Shown in pieces: positions 1 through 6,417 of a DNA stretch of 7,534 nt. The translations under genes were made by a program, and so were the position numbers. Within the stretch, counting starts at the first letter, position 1, and each line of letters starts with the position of its first letter. Source of the DNA: JAZNOL01 sp045580815 (GTDB taxonomy: Bacteria > Bacillota > Clostridia > RUG12999); the NCBI GenBank assembly GCA_045580815.1, contig JAZNOL010000030.1, forward strand, positions 1 through 7,534, given 5' to 3'. Below the pieces are notes generated by a model. That model ran no database searches. It saw only the letters and a list, made by a program, of their open reading frames with translations, and was not told the origin of the DNA.

Positions 1-20
1 TTTTTTCAAAAATCAATATA

Positions 21-54
21 AAAACCGCAATTTTATTCAAATTGCGGTTTTTTT
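21..54 (+). terminator. Rho-independent terminator, possibly bidirectional
   Basis: A perfect 13-bp inverted repeat (AAAACCGCAATTT at 21-33, complementary arm at 39-51) encloses a 5-nt loop and runs into seven T residues at 48-54. The complementary strand also ends in five T residues (20-24). It can therefore stop rightward transcription from a gene left of the window, and leftward transcription as well. It insulates the promoter at 158-186 from upstream read-through. Confidence 0.8.
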
Positions 55-135
55 CGCTAAAATCATTAACTTTTTTGTTACCGTTTCGCTTTTTTCGTTC
101 TATAAAATATTTACACAAATTTTATTGTGATAGAT

Positions 136-164
136 ATTATATAAAAAAACAAATTTATTGACAA
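136..164 (-). promoter_or_regulatory. Candidate leftward promoter overlapping the rightward one
   Basis: On the minus strand TTGTCA (159-164) and TATAAT (136-141) are separated by 17 bp. The -35 box shares five bases with that of the rightward promoter. A transcript would start near 129 and meet the hairpin at 21-51 after about 80 nt. The surrounding DNA is very AT-rich, so a chance match is a real possibility. Confidence 0.3.
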
Positions 165-186
165 AATGTTTAATGTATTGTATAAT
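158..186 (+). promoter_or_regulatory. Consensus sigma-A promoter of the WG-repeat gene
   Basis: TTGACA at 158-163 and TATAAT at 181-186 are both perfect matches to the housekeeping sigma consensus and are separated by the optimal 17 bp. Transcription would start near 192-194, giving a leader of about 48 nt before the start codon at 241. Such a full-consensus promoter suggests strong or tightly repressed expression. Confidence 0.85.
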
Positions 187-196
187 AAATATAAGA

Positions 197-214
197 GATA
201 AATTACCATTTATC
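197..214 (+). promoter_or_regulatory. Short dyad in the leader of the WG-repeat gene
   Basis: GATAAAT (197-203) and ATTTATC (208-214) form a perfect 7-bp inverted repeat around TACC, beginning a few bases after the predicted transcription start. It could be a repressor operator or a 5'-end stem-loop protecting the mRNA. No known regulator site is recognised, and AT-rich dyads of this size arise easily by chance. Confidence 0.3.
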
Positions 215-225
215 ACTTTTTCAAG

Positions 226-243
226 AAGGAGCGTATGTACATG
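226..243 (+). promoter_or_regulatory. Ribosome binding site that decides the start at 241
   Basis: AAGGAG at 226-231 lies only 3 nt before the ATG at 235 but 9 nt before the in-frame ATG at 241. The second spacing is normal for a Gram-positive Shine-Dalgarno sequence and the first is too short. Translation therefore most likely begins at 241, giving a protein two residues shorter than the longest frame. Confidence 0.75.
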
Positions 244-1809
244 ACTGAAAATGAAAATTTGACACTAAACAACCAAAACGGAGATTCTGTCGATGCACCT
301 GTCGTTACACCCAAATCTCCTGTAATCAACACCGATTCTGCCGCAGAAGAAATTCTTGCATCTTTTACTAACGAAACGCTCACAGATGCTAACACAGAAG
401 AATCTGTAGTTGAAACAGCCGTTGTTCCTGCGCAGACTTTCGATGTTGCACTTAATGAAAATGCTAAAAAACCGATCCCAAAAAAGCTGCTTATTCCCAT
501 TGCTGCCGGGTTATTACTAATTGTACTTTTAGCAGGCTTTTTTATTATGCGTGGATTTAAATCTTCTGAGCCTCAACCGCTATTGTTCCGCGAAAATTTA
601 GTTCCTGCTATTCTTGATGATAAATACGGATACATAAACAAAAACGGTGACTTTGTTATTGAGCCTCAGTTTGATGACGCATATTCTTTTTCCGAAGGTC
701 TTGCCGCTGTCCTTGTTGGCGACGAATACGGATATATTAACAAAAAAGGCAACCTCGTTATTAATCCGCAATTTGATGATGTATATTCTTTTAACAAATC
801 CGGGCTTGCCGTTGTTCAAGTTAATGACGAATATGGATATATTGACAAAAAAGGCAACTATGTTATTACTCCTCAATTCGATGATGCAGATTCTTTTGAC
901 GAATCCGGGCTTGCTTGTGTTGAGGTTGATGGCGCATACGGATGCATTAATAAAAAAGGTGACTTCATTATCGAGCCTCAGTTTGAATCTTATTTTTATT
1001 TTTCCGAAGGTCTTGCCGCTGTCAGAGTTGACGACGAGTACGGATATATTAATAAAAAGGGCGACTTTGTTATTAATCCGCAGTTTGATGATGCATCAGC
1101 GTTTACTGAAGGTATTGCGTGCGTAGAAATGAACGATAAAGATGGATATATCAATAAAAAAGGCAACTTTGTTATTAATCCGCAGTTCGATTTTGCGTAT
1201 CCTTTTACTGAGTCGGGACTTGCTCTTGTAAAAGTTGATGATAAATATGGATACATCAACAAAAAAGGTGATTTTGTTATAAACCCTCAATTTGATGATG
1301 CAGATTCTTTTGACGAATCTGGACTTGCTTGTGTTGAGGTAAACGACAAATACGGATTTATCAACAAAAAAGGCGACTTTGTTATTAACCCTCAGTTTGA
1401 CTACGTTTCTTCATATTCTTCTTATGATGCCAATCTTAAAGAGGTTGAACTCGGAGATAAACACGGCGTTATTAACAGCAAAGGAAATTACGTTATATCC
1501 CCCAAGCTTGAATATATAGCCAGCATTTATTCCGACGGAATTATTTTTGGTAAAGATAAAAAACTTGGAGTAATGGATAAAAAAGGTAATGTTATAGTAG
1601 ACGCTGAATATAAAGCAATCAGCTATTATGATGTTGATGATTTTTGTATTACTGACGGGTGCTACAACTATGACTCATATTCCGGTTATTGTTACACCCA
1701 CAAGCCCAGTTCTTCATCATATCTCTCGTACTGTGATTATCCGTCATGTTATAATCGTGTATCATATAGTTGGAATGATTATTGCTACGAACACAGTTAT
1801 CTTGAATAA
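241..1809 (+). CDS. Membrane-anchored WG-repeat protein with Cys/His-rich C-terminal tail
   Basis: This is a 522-residue protein of unknown specific function. Residues 1-78 are acidic and Ser/Thr/Val-rich, probably disordered. A KKPIPKK cluster then precedes one hydrophobic helix (about 83-103). Positive residues on the N-terminal side suggest that end is cytoplasmic and the rest lies outside. From residue 129 there are about ten tandem WG-type (KWG, beta-hairpin) repeats of 34-37 residues, consensus YGYINKKGDFVINPQFDDA then SFxESGLAxVxV, with Tyr in place of the usual Trp. Copies 9 and 10 are degenerate. The tail (about 465-522) is rich in Tyr, Ser, Cys and His and holds two CX4C-X9-11-CX2H motifs (469-487 and 498-518). 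WG repeats generally form beta-sheet scaffolds for ligand or protein binding, so a surface-binding or sensing role is an inference. The gene is monocistronic, with its own promoter and terminator. Confidence 0.9.
   Translation: MTENENLTLNNQNGDSVDAPVVTPKSPVINTDSAAEEILASFTNETLTDANTEESVVETAVVPAQTFDVALNENAKKPIPKKLLIPIAAGLLLIVLLAGFFIMRGFKSSEPQPLLFRENLVPAILDDKYGYINKNGDFVIEPQFDDAYSFSEGLAAVLVGDEYGYINKKGNLVINPQFDDVYSFNKSGLAVVQVNDEYGYIDKKGNYVITPQFDDADSFDESGLACVEVDGAYGCINKKGDFIIEPQFESYFYFSEGLAAVRVDDEYGYINKKGDFVINPQFDDASAFTEGIACVEMNDKDGYINKKGNFVINPQFDFAYPFTESGLALVKVDDKYGYINKKGDFVINPQFDDADSFDESGLACVEVNDKYGFINKKGDFVINPQFDYVSSYSSYDANLKEVELGDKHGVINSKGNYVISPKLEYIASIYSDGIIFGKDKKLGVMDKKGNVIVDAEYKAISYYDVDDFCITDGCYNYDSYSGYCYTHKPSSSSYLSYCDYPSCYNRVSYSWNDYCYEHSYLE
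625..1644 (+). repeat. Tandem array of about ten WG-type repeats (102-111 bp units)
   Basis: In-frame repeat units begin at 625, 727, 832, 937, 1039, 1141, 1246, 1351, 1462 and 1564. The first seven are 102 or 105 bp, the eighth is 111 bp, and the last two are diverged. Core positions such as GYINKKGDFVINPQF are nearly invariant. Blocks are almost identical at DNA level between non-adjacent units: 871-926 against 1285-1340 (3 differences in 56, all silent) and 687-711 against 999-1023 (25 of 25). Confidence 0.9.
1645..1794 (+). other. Region encoding two CX4C-X9-11-CX2H motifs
   Basis: Codons at 1645-1701 give Cys-X4-Cys-X9-Cys-X2-His and codons at 1732-1794 give Cys-X4-Cys-X11-Cys-X2-His. 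Both copies share a DGC or PSC second cysteine and a YCYxH ending. Spacing and duplication suggest two small metal (zinc) knuckles. If the tail is extracellular, the cysteines might form disulphides instead. The family is inferred from pattern only. Confidence 0.6.
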
Positions 1810-1816
1810 AAATTCA

Positions 1817-1846
1817 CCCCCACCTTTAAAGGTGGGGGATTATTTT
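1817..1846 (+). terminator. Bidirectional terminator between convergent genes
   Basis: CCCCCACCTTT (1817-1827) is followed directly by its exact reverse complement (1828-1838), a perfect 22-bp palindrome that would fold with a small TTTAAA loop. Rightward it is followed by ATTATTTT, leftward by TGAATTTTT. It starts 7 bp after the WG-gene stop and can also end the leftward transporter transcript. GC-rich hairpins of this general look also occur at ends of IS200/IS605-type elements, but no transposase is nearby. Confidence 0.8.
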
Positions 1847-1859
1847 ATCAATCACACTA

Positions 1860-1937
1860 TTAAAGCATTTTGAGCTTTGATCTAAGCACCGCACAGCCAT
1901 GCGGTTTAATCGGTGCCGTTACAAATTCTGCTTCTGC
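1860..1937 (-). pseudogene. Possible C-terminal remnant of a glycoside hydrolase
   Basis: Read leftward, 25 codons followed by TAA (1860-1862) encode a peptide containing VTAPIKPHGCAVLRSKLKML. The P-H-G-C-A-V-L-R pattern followed by a short basic or hydrophobic end resembles the final beta-strand of many glycoside hydrolases (for example GH36- or GH13-like C-termini). Two in-frame TAA codons sit immediately before it (1938-1943), and no start codon or ribosome binding site serves it. The stretch is less AT-rich than the flanking spacer. I infer a gene tail left after a deletion, beside the GH20/transporter unit on the same strand. A chance open stretch cannot be excluded at this length. Confidence 0.4.
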
Positions 1938-1949
1938 TTATTAATTTAA

Positions 1950-2822
1950 TTAAAATGCTATCATCACTATTGCCGCAACGCCGGTTATAATACCTGCCCA
2001 TCCGATTTTTGTAAGACGCTCTTTAAACATAACTGCCGAGCATAATGTTGACAGCATTATAATTCCGCCATTGGAGCACGGAAAGAATATTACCCCCGGC
2101 AACGCACCCGACAGATACAGGTTCATTTTGTTTACTACTGCCACGCCTATTGCAAAAAGTATTCCGAGAATCCAGAATCTTTTTGTATAAATTTTCACTT
2201 TTTCCTCTGCTTTTATTTTTGCGAAAAGTTTTAATACTAATATGCCTAAAAGCATAAAAAAGAAAGACACAAACAGATATTCGTTAAAACACTTGTCTCC
2301 GTAATTTTTTACAAGCAGTTTTTGCATAACGCCGAGTGCACCGGACATAAGCATTGCAATAACAGTATAAACAAGATAAACTTTACTGCTGTTTTGCTGA
2401 GGTTTTTCGCCTTTTGCCGAAACGGCAAAAATAGCTGCAAGCATAACAAATATTCCTATCCATTTTGTGAAAGATATAGGCTCTCCCAAAACAAGTGCCG
2501 AATAAAATGTGGGTATTAAAAATCCCGACGAATAAATCAGCGAGCATATTGAAACCGAACCGCTTTTAAGTGCAAGCATATAAAGACTTTGCGCCGCAAG
2601 TATAAACACGCCGTACAAAAACGCCAGCAATATAAATATCGGGTCAGTCATAACAGACAATTTCATTCCCGAGCAGGCAAACAAAACCATCGCCGTAACA
2701 GCTGCAAGCATGTTTGCCGACATCAGCCTGTCAAGACCTTCAAACTCGTTTTTACCGATTTTTGAAATAAGATTTTTACTGACGGCAAGAACTATCGCCA
2801 AAACAAGAAGTATGTAATCCAT
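1950..2822 (-). CDS. EamA/DMT-superfamily transporter
   Basis: This 290-residue integral membrane protein has about ten hydrophobic segments in two homologous halves, the normal size and layout for drug/metabolite transporters of the EamA family. The first half ends with an LGEPIS motif (112-117) followed by KWIGIFVMLAAIFAV. The second half ends with the equivalent FKERLTKIGWAGI (266-278) and a final helix. A charged linker (about 136-146) separates the halves. The substrate cannot be read from sequence; EamA members export amino acids, nucleotides, sugars or their phosphates. The gene starts 20 bp after the GH20 stop, so the two are very likely cotranscribed. No convincing Shine-Dalgarno precedes the ATG, but the next Met is at residue 34, inside the conserved fold. 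Translation may depend on coupling to the upstream gene. Confidence 0.88.
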   Translation of the reverse strand: MDYILLVLAIVLAVSKNLISKIGKNEFEGLDRLMSANMLAAVTAMVLFACSGMKLSVMTDPIFILLAFLYGVFILAAQSLYMLALKSGSVSICSLIYSSGFLIPTFYSALVLGEPISFTKWIGIFVMLAAIFAVSAKGEKPQQNSSKVYLVYTVIAMLMSGALGVMQKLLVKNYGDKCFNEYLFVSFFFMLLGILVLKLFAKIKAEEKVKIYTKRFWILGILFAIGVAVVNKMNLYLSGALPGVIFFPCSNGGIIMLSTLCSAVMFKERLTKIGWAGIITGVAAIVMIAF

Positions 2823-2842
2823 AATTTTCTATCGCTCATTTC

Positions 2843-4312
2843 TTAAAGTGTCATTGTGTTGTCGCCTTTTGGCATCATCGCCCGGATAAGACGACCTGTG
2901 TTGTCGTTCATAAGCATATACTGACGTATAAATTTGTGTCCGCCGTCAGGATTGTCGCCCTCACGGATAATGCTCGCAATACTGTCGCTCCAGCAATCTG
3001 TACCGATGCGGACAATAAGTATATACGGAAACTCTGCTGTCCATACCGTCTGTAAAACGCCGGCATAGCCCTCTTTTTTTGCCGCCTGGGTAAGTGCATC
3101 TGTGTTTTTAACTTCTTCACATCCGCTTGCAGGAATAACATCAAAGCCTAAATTTTTAAGATGCTTTGAAGTAAGCACATCTTCATCCCATATTGTGTAT
3201 TGCCAGTCAGTCACAATAATGCTTCTGTCAAGATATTTCACAGCATTGTGGGTATCCTTTCCTGTGCCTACCGTGCCCTCGTATTTGTGACCGAAAATAT
3301 CATATTTTCTGTTCCATTCAAAATCAAGTAAGGTGTCGCCCCATATCATAACACGTCTGCCAAACTGCTTCATATCCTCGGCAATATCATTGAAAAACTC
3401 TGCAAACAGTTTTGCTGAATCTTTTTTACTGCACACGTCACAGGTTCCGAAGCTGTACGCCTCGTCACCGCCTGCGTGAAAATATTTGCCCTCACCGCAA
3501 AGTTCAATAAGCTCACGACGGATTTTTTTCTGTAATTCAATAGTTTCGGGATTGCTTACGCAGTATGTCCAGCCGTCAGGCTCAAAAAGTAATGCTTTTT
3601 CAGGTGCATTTGTAAGGACAACGTGGTGCCCGTCCTGATTTTTTGCACATGCGGCATGACCAAGATGATTGAACATTGGGATAATTTCCATGCCCCATGC
3701 ATGAGCCTCTTCAATTATGGGGGCAAAATCTTCTTTAGTGTATGCATCATCAAAAGCAAGCTCTTTCATGCAGTCAAATTTCAGACTGCCGAAAAATTCA
3801 AACATTATGTAAGAATGTTTCATCAAACCGCAAAGACGTACACATTTGCGGATAATATTGATGTTGTTTCTTGTAACAGCAAGATGCATTCCGCGAAATT
3901 CTAAAGCAGGCTTGTCCTGGATTTCGCATCCGTTTATATAAAAGCTTTCGTTTCCTTTTTCAAAGCTCATGGGAGTTATCATCTGCAAAATTGTGGCAAA
4001 AGCATGAATAAGACCGATTTCATCTTCTGCCGCCGCCGCAATACCGTTTTCTGTAATAGAAATTGCGTGTTCTCTGTCCGCTTCAAGCACAGCCGTGCCG
4101 CTTCCTATGCGCATAGTGTGTTCCGGTATGTTTTTGGAAAATTCCAGTGCAAGAGTGCTGTAACCGAAAGTGAAATTGTTCCACAATTCTTCAAACAAGG
4201 TTGCTGTCCGCTTATATTTAAAGGTTTCGTTAATAACAAGTTTTAAGTTTTTTGAGAAAACAAACTTGCCGTCTGTTTCTGTCATTTTGTTTGGAAATGG
4301 ATATACCAACAT
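2843..4312 (-). CDS. Glycoside hydrolase family 20 beta-N-acetylhexosaminidase-like protein
   Basis: This 489-residue protein has an N-terminal GH20b-like alpha/beta domain (about 1-130) and then a GH20 TIM barrel opening at PALEFRGMHL (135-144). The signature HAGGDEA (279-285) supplies the Asp283-Glu284 pair used by GH20 enzymes in substrate-assisted hydrolysis of terminal beta-GlcNAc or beta-GalNAc. Trp324, Trp370 and the VWTAEF segment (423-428) fit the aromatic residues lining the sugar pocket. There is no signal peptide or membrane helix, so it should act in the cytoplasm on imported small glycosides. GGAGG (4321-4325) lies 8 nt before the ATG and supports the start. It is the first gene of a two-gene unit with the EamA transporter. 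The exact substrate is unknown, and part of the usual mid-barrel signature is diverged (SYIMFEFFGSLKFD, 167-180). Confidence 0.88.
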   Translation of the reverse strand: MLVYPFPNKMTETDGKFVFSKNLKLVINETFKYKRTATLFEELWNNFTFGYSTLALEFSKNIPEHTMRIGSGTAVLEADREHAISITENGIAAAAEDEIGLIHAFATILQMITPMSFEKGNESFYINGCEIQDKPALEFRGMHLAVTRNNINIIRKCVRLCGLMKHSYIMFEFFGSLKFDCMKELAFDDAYTKEDFAPIIEEAHAWGMEIIPMFNHLGHAACAKNQDGHHVVLTNAPEKALLFEPDGWTYCVSNPETIELQKKIRRELIELCGEGKYFHAGGDEAYSFGTCDVCSKKDSAKLFAEFFNDIAEDMKQFGRRVMIWGDTLLDFEWNRKYDIFGHKYEGTVGTGKDTHNAVKYLDRSIIVTDWQYTIWDEDVLTSKHLKNLGFDVIPASGCEEVKNTDALTQAAKKEGYAGVLQTVWTAEFPYILIVRIGTDCWSDSIASIIREGDNPDGGHKFIRQYMLMNDNTGRLIRAMMPKGDNTMTL

Positions 4313-4346
4313 TTTTACTTCCTCCCGTATTTTTAATTATAATATT

Positions 4347-4375
4347 ATTATAGGACATTGCCACTTAAAAGTCAA
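4347..4375 (-). promoter_or_regulatory. Sigma-A promoter of the GH20-transporter unit
   Basis: On the minus strand TTGACT (4370-4375; one mismatch to TTGACA) and TATAAT (4347-4352) are separated by exactly 17 bp. Transcription would start near 4340, giving a leader of about 28 nt that includes the GGAGG ribosome binding site at 4321-4325. It lies just downstream of the hairpin closing the preceding operon, so this is an independent unit. Confidence 0.85.
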
Positions 4376-4410
4376 TGGATTTTTGCAGTATTATTATGGA
4401 CATTTAAAGA

Positions 4411-4443
4411 GCTGTAACACAGCATCTTCTGCTGTGTTACAGC
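4411..4443 (-). terminator. Hairpin terminator ending the dxr-rseP-ispG-ppx operon
   Basis: GCTGTAACACAGCA (4411-4424) and its exact complement (4430-4443) form a 14-bp stem with a 5-nt loop, 5 bp after the stop of the phosphatase gene. In the leftward direction it is followed by TCTTTAAATG, a weak U-tract, so termination may be incomplete. Rightward the following bases are CGGTTTTAC. Confidence 0.7.
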
Positions 4444-4448
4444 CGGTT

Positions 4449-5339
4449 TTACTTACCCGATGCTTTTTTGAGAAGATATCCCTCACGCACGCCAAGTTTA
4501 CTTATATACACTTTTTTACAGCCTATTTTTTCTACCGCAAAATCAAACATAAGCAGTCCCGGCACAACCGTATTAAGACGTTCCGGCACAACAGAATTAA
4601 TAACCTCTGCGGCACGTTTTTCGTCTTCAAGCAGATATTCTTTAAGTTTTTTGATGTTTTCTATACTGATTGTGCCTTTCTCTTTTATGCCAAAAATTTT
4701 TTCTTCCAGTTTTGACACCGCACGTACTGTTCCGCCAACGGCATACAGTACACTCGCTTTCATCTCTTTTGCTTTTTCGTTGCCTATCATTTCTTCAAGA
4801 CGGCTGTATATGTTTTTGCATTCGTCTTTTGTGGGGAACATTCCTTTTACATATTTTGTATAAAGGCTGAGTGCGCCCTCCGGAAAAGATGCCGCATAGG
4901 ATGCTGTACCTTTTTTAAAGCAAACCGTTTCCATGCTACCTCCGCCGATATCTATAACCGCTCCGCTGTCCCTTTCTCTGCCATAAGTAGCACCGGCAAA
5001 GCTGCAAAGTGCTTCTGTTTCACCGGATAACAAATCTATTTTTACACCGGAGGCATTTTCTATATATTCAACGGCTTCTTTTGAATTTTTAATATTACGA
5101 AGTGATGCTGTTGCGAAAGCAAAAATCTTTATATCCTCGTGACTTTTTGCTTCTGCAACGTATTTTTTTACGGTCTTTGCCGCTATTTTCATTCCCTCTT
5201 CTGTCATAACATAATCTTTGATATGCGATGCCAGAGATGCCACGGTTTTATGCCCGTCGACTATAACAAACGTTTTTCCGTCACATTCATAAATGCACAT
5301 ACGGATTGTGTTTGACCCTATATCAATTATTGCGTACAT
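4449..5339 (-). CDS. Ppx/GppA-family phosphatase (exopolyphosphatase-like)
   Basis: This 296-residue protein belongs to the ASKHA-fold Ppx/GppA family, which removes terminal phosphate from polyphosphate and/or converts pppGpp to ppGpp. Visible motifs are the phosphate-1 loop DIGSNT (6-11), FATASLRN (75-82), SGETEA (105-110, carrying the likely catalytic Glu), phosphate-2 DIGGGSME (130-137), GGT (202-204) and the closing GVREGYL (283-289). The length fits the single two-lobed core without the C-terminal HD-like extension of E. coli Ppx. The start at 5339 is preferred over the in-frame ATG at 5375: AAAGGA (5348-5353) is 8 nt upstream, the protein then begins MYAIIDIGSNT as family members do, and overlap with ispG disappears. 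It follows ispG by 4 bp and is the last gene of the operon. Polyphosphate cannot be separated from (p)ppGpp as substrate by sequence alone. Confidence 0.87.
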   Translation of the reverse strand: MYAIIDIGSNTIRMCIYECDGKTFVIVDGHKTVASLASHIKDYVMTEEGMKIAAKTVKKYVAEAKSHEDIKIFAFATASLRNIKNSKEAVEYIENASGVKIDLLSGETEALCSFAGATYGRERDSGAVIDIGGGSMETVCFKKGTASYAASFPEGALSLYTKYVKGMFPTKDECKNIYSRLEEMIGNEKAKEMKASVLYAVGGTVRAVSKLEEKIFGIKEKGTISIENIKKLKEYLLEDEKRAAEVINSVVPERLNTVVPGLLMFDFAVEKIGCKKVYISKLGVREGYLLKKASGK

Positions 5340-5353
5340 AAAATCAATCCTTT
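5340..5353 (-). promoter_or_regulatory. Ribosome binding site inside the end of ispG
   Basis: AAAGGA on the minus strand (5348-5353) lies within the last codons of ispG and 8 nt before the ATG at 5337-5339. It fixes the phosphatase start and implies translational coupling with ispG. Confidence 0.7.
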
Positions 5354-6405
5354 GTATTAACCCCGGCAACTTCAAGCAGTGCCTGTGGAATTTCAGTTTC
5401 TTTAACCTTTTTTATAATTTCGCCTTTTTTGAAAATCAAGCCCTCGCCTTTTCCGCAGGCAACGCCCACATCGGCTTCTCTTGCCTCGCCGGGACCGTTT
5501 ACGGCACAGCCCATAACGGCAACCGTTATGTTTCCGTCATAAACTTCAAAAGCTTTTTCTACTTTTCCTGCAACGTCCTGCAAATTCACATTGCATCTGC
5601 CGCAGGTAGGACACGATATAATTTCTACGCCTTTTTCTGCAAGGTCAAGGGATTTAAGTATCTGTTTACCTACTTTGATTTCTTCTTCCGGCGGTGCAGT
5701 AAGAGAAACACGCAATGTATCGCCTATTCCCATTGCCAGAAGTGCGCCTATACCAACTGAGGATTTTACTGTGCCGGCAAAGGCACTACCGGCTTCCGTA
5801 ACACCTAAATGAAGCGGATAACGACTTTTTTCGGCAAACATCCGATAGCTTTCAATTGTATCGTTCACACTTGATGTTTTAAGAGAAACCGCAATATTAT
5901 AAAAATCGCAGTCCTCAAGAATTTTTATGTGTGCCATTGCACTTTCTACAATTGCCGCCGGACACGGTTTGCCGTATTTTTGCAGAATATTTTTTTCAAG
6001 AGAGCCGCCGTTGACACCGATGCGTATGGGTACGCTGCATTTTTTTGCCATATCGACAACAGCTTTTACTTTTTTGGTGTCACCGATATTTCCCGGATTG
6101 ATTCTCACCTTGTCTGCACCGTTTTTCATACATTCGAGTGCAAGACGGTAATCAAAATGAATATCGGTAACAAGCGGTATGTTTATGCGGTTTTTAATCT
6201 CTTTAACAGCCTGTGCCGCCGCCATATCCGGCACGGCAACACGCACAATGTCACAGCCGGCATTTTCCAGACGTTTAATCTGAGCGACTGTTTCTTCAAT
6301 ATTATCGGTTTTTGTGTTTGTCATACTCTGCACGGCAATTTTTTCGCCGCCGCCAATTACAACTCCACCGATATTAATTTTTAAAGTGTCATTTCTTGTA
6401 AACAT
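5344..6405 (-). CDS. ispG: 4-hydroxy-3-methylbut-2-enyl diphosphate synthase (IspG/GcpE)
   Basis: IspG reductively converts 2-C-methyl-D-erythritol 2,4-cyclodiphosphate to HMBPP, the penultimate MEP-pathway step to IPP and DMAPP, in the cytoplasm using a [4Fe-4S] cluster. The 353-residue length matches the short bacterial form, a TIM barrel plus cluster domain. Recognisable barrel segments are VQSMTNTKT (25-33), LVTDIHFDYRLAL (78-90), KVRINPGNIG (99-108) and IRIGVNGGSLE (127-137). The cluster ligands are Cys265 and Cys268 in SCPTCGRC and Cys300 in MGCAVNGPGEA, with Glu307 as the fourth ligand typical of the family. AGGTG (6411-6415) precedes the ATG by 5 nt, and the gene begins 12 bp after the rseP stop. 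The neighbours dxr and rseP form the classic Firmicutes context. All key residues are present. Confidence 0.97.
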   Translation of the reverse strand: MFTRNDTLKINIGGVVIGGGEKIAVQSMTNTKTDNIEETVAQIKRLENAGCDIVRVAVPDMAAAQAVKEIKNRINIPLVTDIHFDYRLALECMKNGADKVRINPGNIGDTKKVKAVVDMAKKCSVPIRIGVNGGSLEKNILQKYGKPCPAAIVESAMAHIKILEDCDFYNIAVSLKTSSVNDTIESYRMFAEKSRYPLHLGVTEAGSAFAGTVKSSVGIGALLAMGIGDTLRVSLTAPPEEEIKVGKQILKSLDLAEKGVEIISCPTCGRCNVNLQDVAGKVEKAFEVYDGNITVAVMGCAVNGPGEAREADVGVACGKGEGLIFKKGEIIKKVKETEIPQALLEVAGVNTKD

Positions 6406-6417
6406 AAAATCACCTGA

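Noticed and set aside
647..1126. A 159-codon open frame on the + strand inside the WG array
   Set aside because: It is a shifted reading of the repeats; the periodic sequence stays stop-free in more than one frame, and the product is a repetitive Leu/Thr string with no ribosome binding site.
598..1290. Several overlapping leftward open frames opposite the WG repeats (88, 92 and 64 codons)
   Set aside because: They are antisense images of the tandem repeat. They lack starts with binding sites and mirror the repeat period.
1886..1916. Two mutually exclusive hairpins (GCACCG/CGGTGC and ACCGCA/TGCGGT) resembling an attenuator or transposon end RNA
   Set aside because: Stems are only 6 bp, and the sequence is better explained as codons of the hydrolase-like remnant; no gene downstream would be regulated by it.
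1810..1949. Possible IS200/IS605 remnant or guide-RNA scaffold in the convergent spacer
   Set aside because: No TnpA or TnpB coding trace, no matching second end, and the hairpin position right after a stop codon fits a terminator.
4170..4715. A 181-codon + strand open frame spanning the spacer between the GH20 and phosphatase genes
   Set aside because: It covers the antisense of two well-supported genes plus a promoter and terminator, and its Phe/His/Cys-rich composition is not that of a real protein.
5340..5375. An upstream ATG at 5375 extending the phosphatase by 12 residues
   Set aside because: The extra residues overlap the end of ispG, have no ribosome binding site at proper distance and are not part of the family fold; the ATG at 5339 has both a good site and the canonical N-terminus.
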